A stretch of 64,000 bases of DNA from Halopolyspora algeriensis (GCF_003337235.1 NZ_QPJC01000012.1:98743-162742), one strand, 5' to 3'; positions 45,630 through 55,435 are shown, counted from the stretch's first letter. Notes: generated by a model not told the origin, from the sequence alone. Translations and numbers: made by a program.

Positions 45630-45768
45630 ATAGAGGTTTCAATGACTAGGAGTGCTTCCCGATGGACGGGGCGCGAACGCTCGGTAGCTTGAGTAATCGG
45701 GAGCACGGGGAACGGCACCACCCTCGCCCGGCTTCACCAACTCACTGAGTTCGCAGAGGAGATCAGCG

Positions 45769-46650
45769 ATGCTGCATTCTCAATCGGAGCAGGATCCGGG
45801 GTCGATGCACTCGACCTCGGCAGGTGCCCCCACTTCCAACTCCGGGACCCAAGCCGCCCAGGCCGACCAGCCGACGCTGTACGAGTTCCTCACGCAGCTC
45901 GTCAGCAACCCGCAGGCCCGGTCGGCATTCGAGGCTGATCCTCGAGCCTCGTTGGACGGCGCCGGCCTCGGAGACATGACCGCGACAGACGTGCTCCAGG
46001 GCGCGTCGCTGGTACTCGACTACGCACCGGCCGAGGTCGTGCAGGAGTACGGTCGTTCGCTGCAGAGCAGCGTCGACACGTTCGCCGCGAGCACTCAGCA
46101 CGTCGCGATCAACCAACTGCATCCCGCACAAGAACACGAGCATCAGGAAGCGACGGAACCAAGCATGCTGCAGAACTCCCAGGACACCTCCTCCAACGGC
46201 GACGCCGACGAGCAGATGCCGGCCGACAACGGCAACAACGGCGGCGGCAACGCCGAGGCCGGCAACAACGTCGAGGTCAACCACAGCGTCGAGCACACCG
46301 ACTCGCACAACGTGGTCAGCGTGCACGACGTGCTCAGCGACAACTCCCTCGCCGGCGTGGGCAACACCGTCGACTCCGTGGGTGACACCGTCAACAACAC
46401 CGTCAACTCCGTGAGCAGCACGGTCGACGCCGTCGGTGTCAACAACGTCGTGGGCGGCGTCGCCAACGTGGCCGTGGAGGACGTTGTGGGCAACGTCACC
46501 GGCGCCGTGGGTGGCGTCGTCGGCGGCGTGACCGGCGCGGGTGACGTCCAGACCTACGGCGGCGACGCCGAGGCCAACGCCGGCCTGGTCGGCAACGTCG
46601 GCGGCACGGTCGACGGCGTGACCAGCGGCCTCGGCCTGGACGTGCTCTGA
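45769..46650 (+). CDS. iniB: IniB-like protein
   Basis: 293 residues. After a ~35-residue disordered start, the IniB N-terminal domain appears (T-L-Y-E-F-L-T-Q-L-V-S-N-P-Q-A-R-S-A-F, then D-V-L-Q-G-A). The C-terminal half is a low-complexity repeat of Val, Asn, Gly, Asp and Ser (G-N-T-V-D-S-V-G-D-T-V-N-N-T-V), as in mycobacterial IniB. No signal peptide is evident. ATG at 45769 with GAGGAG upstream. First gene of iniBAC; a strong hairpin separates it from iniA. Confidence 0.85.
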   Translation: MLHSQSEQDPGSMHSTSAGAPTSNSGTQAAQADQPTLYEFLTQLVSNPQARSAFEADPRASLDGAGLGDMTATDVLQGASLVLDYAPAEVVQEYGRSLQSSVDTFAASTQHVAINQLHPAQEHEHQEATEPSMLQNSQDTSSNGDADEQMPADNGNNGGGNAEAGNNVEVNHSVEHTDSHNVVSVHDVLSDNSLAGVGNTVDSVGDTVNNTVNSVSSTVDAVGVNNVVGGVANVAVEDVVGNVTGAVGGVVGGVTGAGDVQTYGGDAEANAGLVGNVGGTVDGVTSGLGLDVL

Positions 46651-46754
46651 TTCCACGAGCACTCACACACCGGAGCACTCCTCGGTACCCCTTGCGAGCC
46701 CCTCGAGGGTCGCGCAACGACCGAATCGAGTGATCACCTTCCGGTAGGTGCACT

Positions 46755-46796
46755 ATCGGGCCGGGTCCGTTCTCCCCTCGACGGACCCGGCCCGAT
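46755..46796 (+). terminator. Strong hairpin between iniB and iniA
   Basis: ATCGGGCCGGGTCCGT pairs perfectly over 16 bases with ACGGACCCGGCCCGAT, loop of 10. It lies 105 bases after iniB. iniA has its own probable leaderless promoter downstream, so iniB and iniAC may be separate transcripts or joined only by read-through. Confidence 0.82.
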
Positions 46797-46910
46797 GTCT
46801 GTGTCACCGCCCGTACTCGCAGTACCGGAAAATCCGACGAACCGGGCATGCACTGCGAGCTTTCACCCATCCGGGTTTTCCCCCGAGAGCGGGACCGTCA
46901 CAATCGGACT

Positions 46911-48722
46911 GTGATCGAAACGGCTCTCGTGGAACTGATCGACCGGACAACGGCCGAGTGTGTCGGGCAGCAGCGCCCCGATCTCCACCACCGGATGCGG
47001 CAGATCCGCAACCGGGTTCTGGATCCCGCCCAGCTCGTCCTGGTGGTCGGTGAGCCGAAGCAGGGCAAGAGCGAGCTCGTCAACTCCGTGGTCAACGCGG
47101 CGGTCTGCAGTGCCGGTGAGGAGACCACCACGGCCGTGCCGACGATCGTGCGCTACTCCGAGGAGCCCTCCGCGCAGCTCGTCCAGCAGGAACCCTCCCC
47201 CGATCCCGCCGCGCTCGACCGGCTGCCGGTCCCCATCGAACGGGTCCACAACGAGCTCGACCAAGCCGTCTCCCACGGCCGTCCCGTCACCCGCACCGAA
47301 ATCAGCCTGCCGCGGGCGATCCTCAAAAACGGCCTGGTGCTCATGGACACGCCCGGAGTCGGCAGCGTCTCCGCCTCACTGACCGCCACCACACAGGCAG
47401 TGGTGGCCGAAGCCGACGCGCTGCTCATGGTCTCCGACGCCACACAGGAACTGACCACCAACGAGATCAGCTTCCTGCGCCAGGCCACCGCGCTGTGCCC
47501 GAACGTGGCGCTCGTGCAGCCCAAAACCGACATCGTCCCGCAGTGGCGGCAGGTCGTCGAGCTCAACCGCAAGCACCTGTCGAACGCAGGCATCTCGGCC
47601 AAGATCTTTCCGGTCTCGGCGAAGATCCGGGTCCGCGCGACCAGCGCCAAGGATCCCGACCTCAACACCGAGTCCGGCTTCCCCCCGCTGCTGGACTACC
47701 TGCGCAACGAGCTGGCGGGCAAGCACGAGGAATTCACGCGCAAGCTGGTGTCCCACAACATCACCGACGTCGTCGATCAGCTCATGACGGCTCTGCGGGA
47801 GGAACTCAGCAACCAGAACCCCCGCACCGCCACCGAGACACTGCTCGAGCTGGAAAGCGCCCAGCGCCGGGCCGAGGACCTCAAGCGGGCCGTCGGCCGG
47901 TGGCAGAAAACGCTGTCCGAGGGCATCCAGGAGCTGTATTCCGACATCGAGCACGACTTCCGGGAACGCAGCTGGACGATTCAGCACCAGGTCGGCGAGA
48001 TCTTCGACGAGGCGGACCCGAACACGACGTGGGAGGAGTTCGCCGAGTGGCTGTCGACCAGTCTCTCCGAATCCATCGCCGACACCTTCGGATGGCTGGA
48101 CGAGCGCCGCGAGCGACTCACCGAGCAGGTCTGTGACGAGCTTCTGCGCGAGCACATCCGGACACTGCCCAACGTGGAACGGATCCAAGCACCCGACCCG
48201 CTGGACCGCGTGCCGGAGCCGACCCCGCCGAAGAACGCGAACTACCCCCGCAAGGACCAGATCCTGACCGGGCTGCGGGGCTCCTACGCCGGCGTGCTCA
48301 TGTTCGGGCTGATCACCAGCATGGCCGGTCTTCCCCTGATGAACGTCGTGTCGATCTCGGCCGGCTTGCTGCTGGGCACCAAGAGCCTCAACGAGGAAAA
48401 GGACTCGCGGCTCAAGCGCAGGCAGGCCGAGGCACGCGCGGCCGTCCACCGCTACGTGGACCACGTAACGTTCCAGGTGAACAAGGAAGGCCGGGATACC
48501 ATTCGGAACCTGCACCAGCAGTTGTACGACCACTGCAACCGAGTCACCGAGCAGGCCCAGGCCCAGGTCAGCCGAACCATTCAGGACATCAAGCGGGAAG
48601 CCGAGCGCAGTGCCGTCGACCGTGACGAACGCGCGCGGGAGATCAAGCGGAAGCTGGAGGAACTGACCGTTCTACGCAAGCGTGCCGCCATGCTGGCCTC
48701 GAACCGCATCGCCGCCGCATGA
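46911..48722 (+). CDS. iniA: IniA-like dynamin-family GTPase
   Basis: 603 residues. Dynamin-like: G1 G-E-P-K-Q-G-K-S (~46-53), G3 D-T-P-G (~145), G4-like Q-P-K-T-D (~203); a long helical stalk follows, with a hydrophobic paddle (~463-490: Y-A-G-V-L-M-F-G-L-I) that would insert in membrane. The C-terminus is coiled coil. Mycobacterial IniA remodels membranes. GTG at 46911 lies a few bases after CACAAT, probably a leaderless start. The stop overlaps iniC (ATGA). Confidence 0.9.
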   Translation: MIETALVELIDRTTAECVGQQRPDLHHRMRQIRNRVLDPAQLVLVVGEPKQGKSELVNSVVNAAVCSAGEETTTAVPTIVRYSEEPSAQLVQQEPSPDPAALDRLPVPIERVHNELDQAVSHGRPVTRTEISLPRAILKNGLVLMDTPGVGSVSASLTATTQAVVAEADALLMVSDATQELTTNEISFLRQATALCPNVALVQPKTDIVPQWRQVVELNRKHLSNAGISAKIFPVSAKIRVRATSAKDPDLNTESGFPPLLDYLRNELAGKHEEFTRKLVSHNITDVVDQLMTALREELSNQNPRTATETLLELESAQRRAEDLKRAVGRWQKTLSEGIQELYSDIEHDFRERSWTIQHQVGEIFDEADPNTTWEEFAEWLSTSLSESIADTFGWLDERRERLTEQVCDELLREHIRTLPNVERIQAPDPLDRVPEPTPPKNANYPRKDQILTGLRGSYAGVLMFGLITSMAGLPLMNVVSISAGLLLGTKSLNEEKDSRLKRRQAEARAAVHRYVDHVTFQVNKEGRDTIRNLHQQLYDHCNRVTEQAQAQVSRTIQDIKREAERSAVDRDERAREIKRKLEELTVLRKRAAMLASNRIAAA

Positions 48723-50218
48723 CCGCCTCCACCAGCACCGCCGAGGCGCCCGCCGGTCTGCTCCAGCAGGCTCGTGCCCTGCTGATCCGGACGATGACCT
48801 TCTACCGGGACGATCCCAGAACGGCAAGCTGGCTGCGCGAGCGTCTCGAGCGGATCGAGGCACCGCTGCGGATCGCCGTCACCGGGCGGGTCAAGTCGGG
48901 CAAGTCGACGCTCATCAACGCGCTGGTGGGCGCGGAACTCGCCCCGACCGATGCCGAGGAGCGCACCCAGGTCAACACCGTCTACCAGTACGGGCCGGAG
49001 CCGAGAATCACCGCCTACACCCCGCACGGTGCGGCGCAGAACGTCCCCGTCACCACACTGGACCCCGGCACGATCCGGGACCTGCAGCGCTGGCGGCCCG
49101 ACGAGATCTCTCGGCTGGTGATCGACTCCCCGTCACCGGGACTGCAGGCCATCACGCTGATCGAAACGCCCGGAGTGTCCTCCTCGGCGGTGAAGGAAAC
49201 CGGCCGCTCGGCACTGGCGCAGATCCTGTCCGAAGCCGATGCCATGCTCTACCTCACGCGGCATCCGCACCAGACCGACATACAGTTCCTGCAGTCGGCA
49301 CACGAACTCGAGGTCGCCCGCCGCGCACCGATCAACACGATTCTCGCGTTCTCCCGCGCCGACGAGGTCGGCAGCGGCGGCAGTGATGCCATGCCCTCGG
49401 CGGACAGGGTCGCGGAACTGTATCGGAACGAGCCACGAGTACGGTCCTTCGCGCAATACGTGCTGCCGGTGATCGGTCTGCTCGGCCAGGCCGCGGCGAC
49501 ACTCGACGCGGACGATTTCGATGCGCTGGCCGCCCTGGCACGCCTGTCCTCGGCGGAGTTCGAGAACCTGCTGCTGTCCGCAGACCGATTCGTCAACAGC
49601 ACAACACCGGAGACCGTGTCCACCACCACCCGCCAGGACCTGCTCCAGCGGTTCGGCCGCTTCGGTGTCGAGCACGCGGTCACGCTGATCACCCGGGGCG
49701 CGGGAGATCTCAAGAAACTCCGCTCGGCGCTGCTGGCCGACAGCCGCCTCAACGACCTGCAGGAATCCTTACATCAGCAGTTCGTCGAACGCCAGGAGGC
49801 CCTGCGGGCGCGGTCCGTGCTGATGGCCGTGGAGATGGTGCTTCGGGCCAATCCACGTTCCGGTGGACGCCAGTTGCGGGGGGAGTTCGAGCGGCTGCTG
49901 GCGAATGCGCACGAATGGGACGAGCTGCGCCTGCTGTCGGCGCTGCGTTCCGGACAGGTGCGTCTGCCACCGCATGAGCGGGAGGCGGCGGAACGGCTGC
50001 TGGGGGCGTTCGGCAATCAGCGGCACATCCGACTCGGCCGGCGGCCGGACGCCCCGGAGTCCGAATTGTCCAACCGGGCCAGCGACGCCCTGCTCCAATG
50101 GCGAACTCTGGCGATGGACCCGATGCGGGACCACGTGCACCGGGAAGCGGCGCGGACGGTACTGCGCAGCTGCGAGCGCCTCATCGCGGACACGTCGGTG
50201 CGCGACACCGCGGGCTGA
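48719..50218 (+). CDS. iniC: IniC-like dynamin-family GTPase
   Basis: 499 residues. G1 G-R-V-K-S-G-K-S-T (~56-64), G3 region I-E-T-P-G-V-S (~148-154), G4-like A-F-S-R-A-D near 210. The stalk is shorter than in IniA and has no obvious membrane paddle. The ATG overlaps the iniA stop (ATGA), so the two GTPases are made together and may work as a pair. A hairpin follows. Confidence 0.9.
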   Translation: MTASTSTAEAPAGLLQQARALLIRTMTFYRDDPRTASWLRERLERIEAPLRIAVTGRVKSGKSTLINALVGAELAPTDAEERTQVNTVYQYGPEPRITAYTPHGAAQNVPVTTLDPGTIRDLQRWRPDEISRLVIDSPSPGLQAITLIETPGVSSSAVKETGRSALAQILSEADAMLYLTRHPHQTDIQFLQSAHELEVARRAPINTILAFSRADEVGSGGSDAMPSADRVAELYRNEPRVRSFAQYVLPVIGLLGQAAATLDADDFDALAALARLSSAEFENLLLSADRFVNSTTPETVSTTTRQDLLQRFGRFGVEHAVTLITRGAGDLKKLRSALLADSRLNDLQESLHQQFVERQEALRARSVLMAVEMVLRANPRSGGRQLRGEFERLLANAHEWDELRLLSALRSGQVRLPPHEREAAERLLGAFGNQRHIRLGRRPDAPESELSNRASDALLQWRTLAMDPMRDHVHREAARTVLRSCERLIADTSVRDTAG

Positions 50219-50256
50219 GGACGGTTCGCGCGAAAACCACCCGACTCCGGCGAAAA

Positions 50257-50295
50257 ACCGCCGGGCCCGGGAAGCACGTTCCCAGGCCCGGCGGT
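50257..50295. terminator. Hairpin between iniC and katA
   Basis: ACCGCCGGGCC-C-GGGAA pairs with TTCCC-A-GGCCCGGCGGT, one mismatch in 17, loop of 5. It lies between convergent iniC and katA. AAAACC and AAAAA tracts lie upstream on the plus strand. Confidence 0.82.
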
Positions 50296-50368
50296 GTGGT
50301 GGAAGCCGCGGTCGGCGGCTTCGGGCCGGATCCGTTCCGGACGGACCTCAGCCCGAACAAGACCGTCG

Positions 50369-51829
50369 TCAGTTACCGCTGCCCTTGACCTTCTCGGCGA
50401 TCTTGTCGCCGGTGTCCTTGTCGACGTTGCGCCAGTAGTCCAGCGCGCGGTCCAGCACCGGCTGCTGCACGCCGCCGAGCAGGTGTCCGGCGACGTTGTC
50501 GACGAACCGGGCGCGCTCGGCGTCGTCGAACACCTCGCGCACCAGCGTGCCCGGCTGCCCGAAGTCGTCGTCCTCGGAGTGCAGCTGGTAGGCCGAGCGG
50601 ATGACCTCCTGCTCGATGCCGGTGGCCGCGTCGTCCTCACCGGACTTCGCACGGTCGGCGTGCGGGCCGCCCTTGGAGTTCGGCGCGTACACCGGGTCCT
50701 GCCCGCCGAAGCTGTAGCGCATCTGCCCGTCCTTGGAGTACGAGTTCACCTCGTTGATCGGACGGTTGACCGGCAGGTCCATGTAGTTCGCGCCGATCCG
50801 GTAGCGGTGCGCGTCCGGGTAGGCGAACAGGCGGCCCTGCAGCATCTTGTCCGGCGAGGCACCGATGCCGGGGGGCATGTTGGCGGGCTCGAACGCGGCC
50901 TGCTCGATCTGCGCGAAGTAGTTCTCCGGGTTGCGGTTGAGCACGAACCGGCCGACCTTGATCAGCGGGTAGTCGGCGTGCGGCCACACCTTGGTCAGGT
51001 CGAACGGGTTGAACCGGTAGTCCGCGGCGTCGGTGAACGGCATGACCTGCACGTAGAGCGTCCAGCTCGGGTGCTCGCCGCCCTTGATGGTGTTCCACAG
51101 GTCGCGGATGTAGTAGTCACCGTCGGCACCGGCCAGCCGGTCGGCCTCGTCCTGCGGCAGGTAGTCGTGGCCCTGGTCGGTCTTGAAGTGGTACTTCACC
51201 CAGAACTTCTCGCCGGCGGCGTTGGTCCACATGAAGGTGTGCGAACCGTAGAGGTTCATGTGGCGCCAGGTCTTGGGGATACCGCGGTCACCCATCAACC
51301 AGGTCACCTGGTGCGCCGACTCGGGAGTCAGCGACCAGAAGTCCCACTGCATGTCGTTGTCGCGCAGGTGGTTGTCGGCGCGGCGCTTCTGCGAGTGGAT
51401 GAAGTCCGGGAACTTGATCGCGTCGCGGATGAAGAACACCGGGGTGTTGTTGCCCACGAGGTCGTAGTTGCCCTCGGAGGTGTAGAACTTGATCGCCGTG
51501 CCGCGCGGGTCGCGCCAGGTGTCGGGGGACCCCAGCTCGCCCGCGACCGAGGAGAACCGGATGAGGGTCTCGGTCTTGGCGCCCGGCTGGAACACCGCGG
51601 CCTTGGTGTACTGGCTGACGTCCTCGGTGACCTCGAAGAAGCCGAAAGCGCCGCCACCCTTGGCGTGCACGACGCGTTCGGGCACGCGCTCACGGTTGAA
51701 CTGCGCGTTCTTCTCGATCAGGTAGTGATCCTGCAGCAGGATCGGCCCGTTGCTCCCGGCGGTCAGCGAGTGATCATCGCTGGCGACCGGGATACCGGCG
51801 TTCGTGGTCGTGGGTCGTGGCGAACTCAC
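50369..51829 (-). CDS. katA: Monofunctional haem catalase (clade 3)
   Basis: 486 residues, small-subunit size. Distal His in [12 protein letters not shown], Asn in V-G-N-N-T-P-V-F-F, and proximal Tyr in [12 protein letters not shown]. It disproportionates hydrogen peroxide. GTG at 51829 with GGAGG seven bases upstream, overlapping the fur stop as GTGA, so expression follows the regulator. Confidence 0.96.
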   Translation of the reverse strand: MSSPRPTTTNAGIPVASDDHSLTAGSNGPILLQDHYLIEKNAQFNRERVPERVVHAKGGGAFGFFEVTEDVSQYTKAAVFQPGAKTETLIRFSSVAGELGSPDTWRDPRGTAIKFYTSEGNYDLVGNNTPVFFIRDAIKFPDFIHSQKRRADNHLRDNDMQWDFWSLTPESAHQVTWLMGDRGIPKTWRHMNLYGSHTFMWTNAAGEKFWVKYHFKTDQGHDYLPQDEADRLAGADGDYYIRDLWNTIKGGEHPSWTLYVQVMPFTDAADYRFNPFDLTKVWPHADYPLIKVGRFVLNRNPENYFAQIEQAAFEPANMPPGIGASPDKMLQGRLFAYPDAHRYRIGANYMDLPVNRPINEVNSYSKDGQMRYSFGGQDPVYAPNSKGGPHADRAKSGEDDAATGIEQEVIRSAYQLHSEDDDFGQPGTLVREVFDDAERARFVDNVAGHLLGGVQQPVLDRALDYWRNVDKDTGDKIAEKVKGSGN

Positions 51830-52335
51830 GATCGTCCCTCCTCGTGATGGTGGCTCCGGTCCTGGGTGTGGGCGGACCGGCAATCTGGGCACAGGCCCCA
51901 GAAAACGACCTCCGCCTCGTCCACGACGTAGCCCGCTGTGGACGAGGGGGCCAGGCACGGAGCGGTGCCGTGGACGCAGTCCACGTCCTCGGCCCGTCCG
52001 CATGCCCGGCACACCAGATGATGATGGTTGTCGTCGATACGAGTCTCGAAACGAGCCGGGTGCCCGGCCGGCTCGATTCGGCGCAGCAGCCCTGCGGCGG
52101 TGCACGCGTGCAGCACGTCGTAGATGGCCTGCGTGGACACCGAGCCGAGCTCGTCCCGTACCGCACCGGCCACCGCCTCGGCGGTCGAGTGCGGGTTGTC
52201 CCACAGCCACCTGAGCACGGCGATCCGTGGTCGGGTGGCTCGAAGCCCGACATCACGCAGTTGCCCGCCCGGGTCGGGGAAGCTCGGTTCGCCCTGGCGC
52301 AGGCTGGTGCTGTCGGAAGTCGTGCTGGGTGCCAT
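51826..52335 (-). CDS. Fur-family repressor upstream of catalase
   Basis: 169 residues, FurA/CatR-like peroxide sensor. Winged helix at ~20-90 ([22 protein letters not shown]); then a metal-binding part with [13 protein letters not shown] and a second W-G-L-C-P-D-C, giving two CxxC zinc sites. ATG at 52335 lies ten bases after a CATACT -10 box and is probably leaderless. It should repress its own operon until oxidised by peroxide. Confidence 0.92.
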   Translation of the reverse strand: MAPSTTSDSTSLRQGEPSFPDPGGQLRDVGLRATRPRIAVLRWLWDNPHSTAEAVAGAVRDELGSVSTQAIYDVLHACTAAGLLRRIEPAGHPARFETRIDDNHHHLVCRACGRAEDVDCVHGTAPCLAPSSTAGYVVDEAEVVFWGLCPDCRSAHTQDRSHHHEEGRS

Positions 52336-52340
52336 AGCGA

Positions 52341-52376
52341 GAACCAGTATGCCACGCATAATCTGGAACCAGTCAA
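52341..52376 (-). promoter_or_regulatory. fur-katA promoter with Fur-type operator
   Basis: Minus-strand -35 TTGACT (52371-52376) and -10 CATACT (52346-52351), spacing 19. Between them TATGC-CAC-GCATA is a perfect inverted repeat (52348-52360), flanked by GAACCAG direct repeats at 52341 and 52366. A repressor on this site would cover the promoter; autoregulation is inferred from family knowledge. Confidence 0.6.
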
Positions 52377-52437
52377 GAAAACGCGAGAAATCCACCCGCG
52401 GGGAGGACACTACGGTTCCTCGGCGGCTCCGGCATGA

Positions 52438-52479
52438 GCCACTCGCACCGGAACCCGGCACAACACCCGCACGAGTGGC
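52438..52479 (-). terminator. Weak hairpin after the FGGY kinase gene
   Basis: GCCACTCG pairs with CGAGTGGC over 8 bases with a loop of 26, just past the kinase stop. Weak; termination unproven. Confidence 0.45.
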
Positions 52480-52482
52480 GAC

Positions 52483-53964
52483 CTACTCCAGATCACGCAG
52501 GGCCTCGTGTACCTGTTCGATTCGGGGACGTCGCTGCGCCATCAGCCGGGCGGCAGCATGGTCCGGCGACACGGTACGGCTGGGCTGCACCAGGGAAGCG
52601 GCATCACCGAGCGAGTCCATTTCGCCCAGAGCACGCCAGCCCAGCAGGACCGCACCGAGACCGGAACCGTTCCTGTCCTCGGCGAGCTCCAGATCGATGT
52701 CCAGCGCTGCGGCAACGACCTCGGACCACACGCGACTGCGGAAGCCTCCACCGGTGGCGCGCACCGCATGCACCTGCGCACCCGTGTCCTGCACCGCGTC
52801 CCGCACGAGCGCGAGCTGCTGAGCCACACCCTCCACGATGGCCCGGGTGATCTCGGCCCGGCCGTGGAACTTGCGCAAACCGATCAGCGAGGCCGTCAGC
52901 CCGGGCTCCCACCACGGGGCACGCTCCCCGAGCAGGTACGGGAGCGCGAGCAGACCGTCAGCGCCCGGTGCCACCTGCAGCGCCTCGTCCAGCAGCGTCG
53001 ACAGATCCATGCCGAACGTCTCGGCCGCCCACTGCCCGACCACGGCACCATTGCTCACCGCACCACCGATGACCCAGAGACCGTCACCGAGCGCATAGCT
53101 GAAGGTCCGGCAGCGCTTGTCGATACTCGGCTGTTCGGAAACCACGCGCAGCGCACCACTGGTCCCCAGGGACAAGCCGGCCACACCCGGTTTGACCGCT
53201 CCCACGCCCAGATTGCCGAGCGGCCCGTCTCCGCCACCGAGCACCACCGGCAGTCCCTCGGGCAGACCCGTGGTCGCAGCCGCCCGGCCGGTCAACGGCA
53301 GGATGTCGGTCGGTGCCCTGATGCCGGGAAGCTGATCGGCACGAACGCCCGCCACCTGCAACGCCTCGTCGCACCACTCCAGGCGCTGCATGTCCTGCAG
53401 GCCGCTGCCCGATGCCATCGAGTGCTCGGTGACGAACTCACCCACGAAGGCACCGACCACGAAATCCTTGAGCGCGCACCAGGAGACGACGTCGTGCGCG
53501 AGGTCCGCGCGTTCGGACGTCAGCCAGGCCAGCTTGACCATCACCGACTGCGTGTGCACCGGTGTTCCGGTCGTGCGGTGCAATCTCGCCGCCGTGTCCC
53601 CGTCGCTGCGCAGGTGCCGGGCCACATCGGCCGCGCGGGTGTCGGCCCAGTTGAAGGCGGGGGTCGCGGGTTTGCCGGTCGAATCCAACCCCAGCAGGGT
53701 GTGCATGGCGGCACTGAACGACAGAGCCTCGACACGGCACCCGTTGTCCCGTGCCCACGAGACGCACTCGGTCACCGCCGCGATCGCCGCGTCGCGCACG
53801 GCCTCGGCATCCTGCACGGCCTCGCTCGGCTCGTCGGTACGCAGCTCGTTGTCGCGTTCCGTCCAGTGCAGTACCGCACCCTCACGAGTCGCGGCCACCA
53901 CCTTCGTCGCCGTGGTTCCCAGGTCGATACCGAGTACGACCGCCTCGCTTGCACCTGCAGTCAT
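52483..53964 (-). CDS. FGGY-family carbohydrate kinase (gluconokinase/xylulokinase type)
   Basis: 493 residues. N-terminal G-I-D-L-G-T-T-A-T-K phosphate loop, L-S-F-S-A-A-M-H middle, and C-terminal G-L-S-L-G-T-S-G-A and A-T-G-G-G-F-R-S-R ATP-binding motifs. It phosphorylates a sugar or sugar acid. Features such as T-P-A-F-N-W-A-D-T-R favour gluconate, but xylulose cannot be excluded. ATG at 53964. Stand-alone gene; no permease or second enzyme adjacent. Confidence 0.88.
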   Translation of the reverse strand: MTAGASEAVVLGIDLGTTATKVVAATREGAVLHWTERDNELRTDEPSEAVQDAEAVRDAAIAAVTECVSWARDNGCRVEALSFSAAMHTLLGLDSTGKPATPAFNWADTRAADVARHLRSDGDTAARLHRTTGTPVHTQSVMVKLAWLTSERADLAHDVVSWCALKDFVVGAFVGEFVTEHSMASGSGLQDMQRLEWCDEALQVAGVRADQLPGIRAPTDILPLTGRAAATTGLPEGLPVVLGGGDGPLGNLGVGAVKPGVAGLSLGTSGALRVVSEQPSIDKRCRTFSYALGDGLWVIGGAVSNGAVVGQWAAETFGMDLSTLLDEALQVAPGADGLLALPYLLGERAPWWEPGLTASLIGLRKFHGRAEITRAIVEGVAQQLALVRDAVQDTGAQVHAVRATGGGFRSRVWSEVVAAALDIDLELAEDRNGSGLGAVLLGWRALGEMDSLGDAASLVQPSRTVSPDHAAARLMAQRRPRIEQVHEALRDLE

Positions 53965-54101
53965 ACCTCCAACCTATCTGGCCGGGAGGCCGGACACGTG
54001 ACGTACTCCATGAGAGCCTTCCCCGCACACGTTTTCGACTACCGGAACCGCATTGCCGAGCGCGGCGGCGAAGAACACGACCACGTCGGCGTCCCGGCGG
54101 A

Positions 54102-55091
54102 TCATGCGTTCTCCTGCGGCTCGGTGGTACGGGTGCGACCGACCAGGGTGTTGAGCAGGGCGGCACCCCGCTCGGCGTCGTCCACGCTGATACCGAGCTC
54201 GCCGCCGGAGGTGTAGCGCACCACGAGGCATTCACCGGCGCGGATCATGATCGTCGAGCGACCGGGCAACCCCCGAATGCCCCAACCACCGACCTCGGAG
54301 GGCCGCCGGGTCTCCATCCGGGCACTGTCGATCTTGTGCAGCGGAATCCGTCGGACCGGCCGACCCAGCGGGCCGAAGGCGATGCTCAGTCCCTGCTCGG
54401 TGATCCGCACGCGCACCGTGGACACGGCCAGGCAAACCAGGCCGACCAGCGCGAAGACGAGCAGGGTGGCCCACGAAGAGACCATCCCCAGTCCCATCAG
54501 CACGGCCACGACCACGGCCACCGACAGGCACGCCAGGGCCGCCGACACGAGACCTGTGCCCGTTCCCGACGAGGACACCCACACTGCCTTCTCATCGGGG
54601 CGAAGCCGCAACGTCGGAGCAGGGCGGTCGCTCTCGGAACTCTCGTCCGGTCCCCGCCGCGCCAGCAACCAGCCGAGCCAGCCCGCAAGCAACGGCGTCG
54701 CGATGAGCGGGGCCGCCTGCCACGTCACCGACCGCGCCTGCGACCAGGAACCGGCATCGAGATTGGCCCACACGGTCAGCAGCATCAGGCAGGCGACGAA
54801 CACCCCACCCCAGACCAGGGAGGCACCCAGCCATGCTCGCCGCTGCCGCTGCCGCACTCCGCCACGCACCGCGGCCACCGCCGCCCCGGCGAGCAGCAGC
54901 CACAGGGCCACGCTCAGCAGGATCAGTCCCCACAGGGGCATCGCATTGTCGGGCTCGCCGGAGACCCCCCAGTGGACTGCGATCGGTGCGGGCAACCGTT
55001 CCCGCAGCGCCAGGGGAAGCCCCGCCAGAAACCCTGTCACCAGAGTCGTCCACAGGCCGGCGAACAGGAAGAACCGCGTCCGGAAGGTCAT
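54102..55091 (-). CDS. DUF1648-containing membrane protein
   Basis: 329 residues. A DUF1648-type N-terminus (P-A-P-I-A-V-H-W-G-V-S-G-E-P-D-N) sits among predicted membrane helices, with more helices up to ~210. A C-terminal PH-like soluble domain (R-R-I-P-L-H-K-I-D-S-A-R-M) follows. ATG at 55091 overlaps the GntR stop (ATGA). Pairing of DUF1648 proteins with a YtrA-type GntR regulator is common. Function unknown. Confidence 0.8.
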   Translation of the reverse strand: MTFRTRFFLFAGLWTTLVTGFLAGLPLALRERLPAPIAVHWGVSGEPDNAMPLWGLILLSVALWLLLAGAAVAAVRGGVRQRQRRAWLGASLVWGGVFVACLMLLTVWANLDAGSWSQARSVTWQAAPLIATPLLAGWLGWLLARRGPDESSESDRPAPTLRLRPDEKAVWVSSSGTGTGLVSAALACLSVAVVVAVLMGLGMVSSWATLLVFALVGLVCLAVSTVRVRITEQGLSIAFGPLGRPVRRIPLHKIDSARMETRRPSEVGGWGIRGLPGRSTIMIRAGECLVVRYTSGGELGISVDDAERGAALLNTLVGRTRTTEPQENA

Positions 55092-55435
55092 GACGACTCC
55101 TTGATCAGCTCGATGACGTCCTCGGGCCGGTAGCCGTACCTCCGGGCCTCGTCCAGCAGCTCCCGCACCCTGCCCTGCAATGCGCCGCGCATGTCGGGAC
55201 GCGCCCGCACGGACACGCCACGCCCCCGGCGGAACTCCAGCAGCTGCTCGTCGCGCAGTTCGCGCAGTGCCCGCAGCACGGTGTTCACGTTGACCTCCAG
55301 CGCTCCGGCGATCTCCTTGGCCGGAGGCAGTCGATCCCCCGGCCCCATCTCGCCGGACGCGACCGCGCGGCGGATCGCGTCGGCGACCTGCACGTGCAGG
55401 GCTCGCGGATCGTTCAGGTCCAACGTCATCAACAT
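55088..55435 (-). CDS. GntR-family regulator (YtrA subfamily)
   Basis: 115 residues. GntR winged helix (A-L-H-V-Q-V-A-D-A-I-R-R-A-V, then V-N-V-N-T-V-L-R-A-L-R-E-L) with only a short C-terminal dimerisation helix, as in the YtrA group. ATG at 55435; an ATG two codons later (55429) gives M-T-L-D-L-N-D. Either is likely leaderless, close to a TAGTAT -10. The adjacent 23-bp inverted repeat is a probable autoregulatory site. Confidence 0.9.
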   Translation of the reverse strand: MLMTLDLNDPRALHVQVADAIRRAVASGEMGPGDRLPPAKEIAGALEVNVNTVLRALRELRDEQLLEFRRGRGVSVRARPDMRGALQGRVRELLDEARRYGYRPEDVIELIKESS

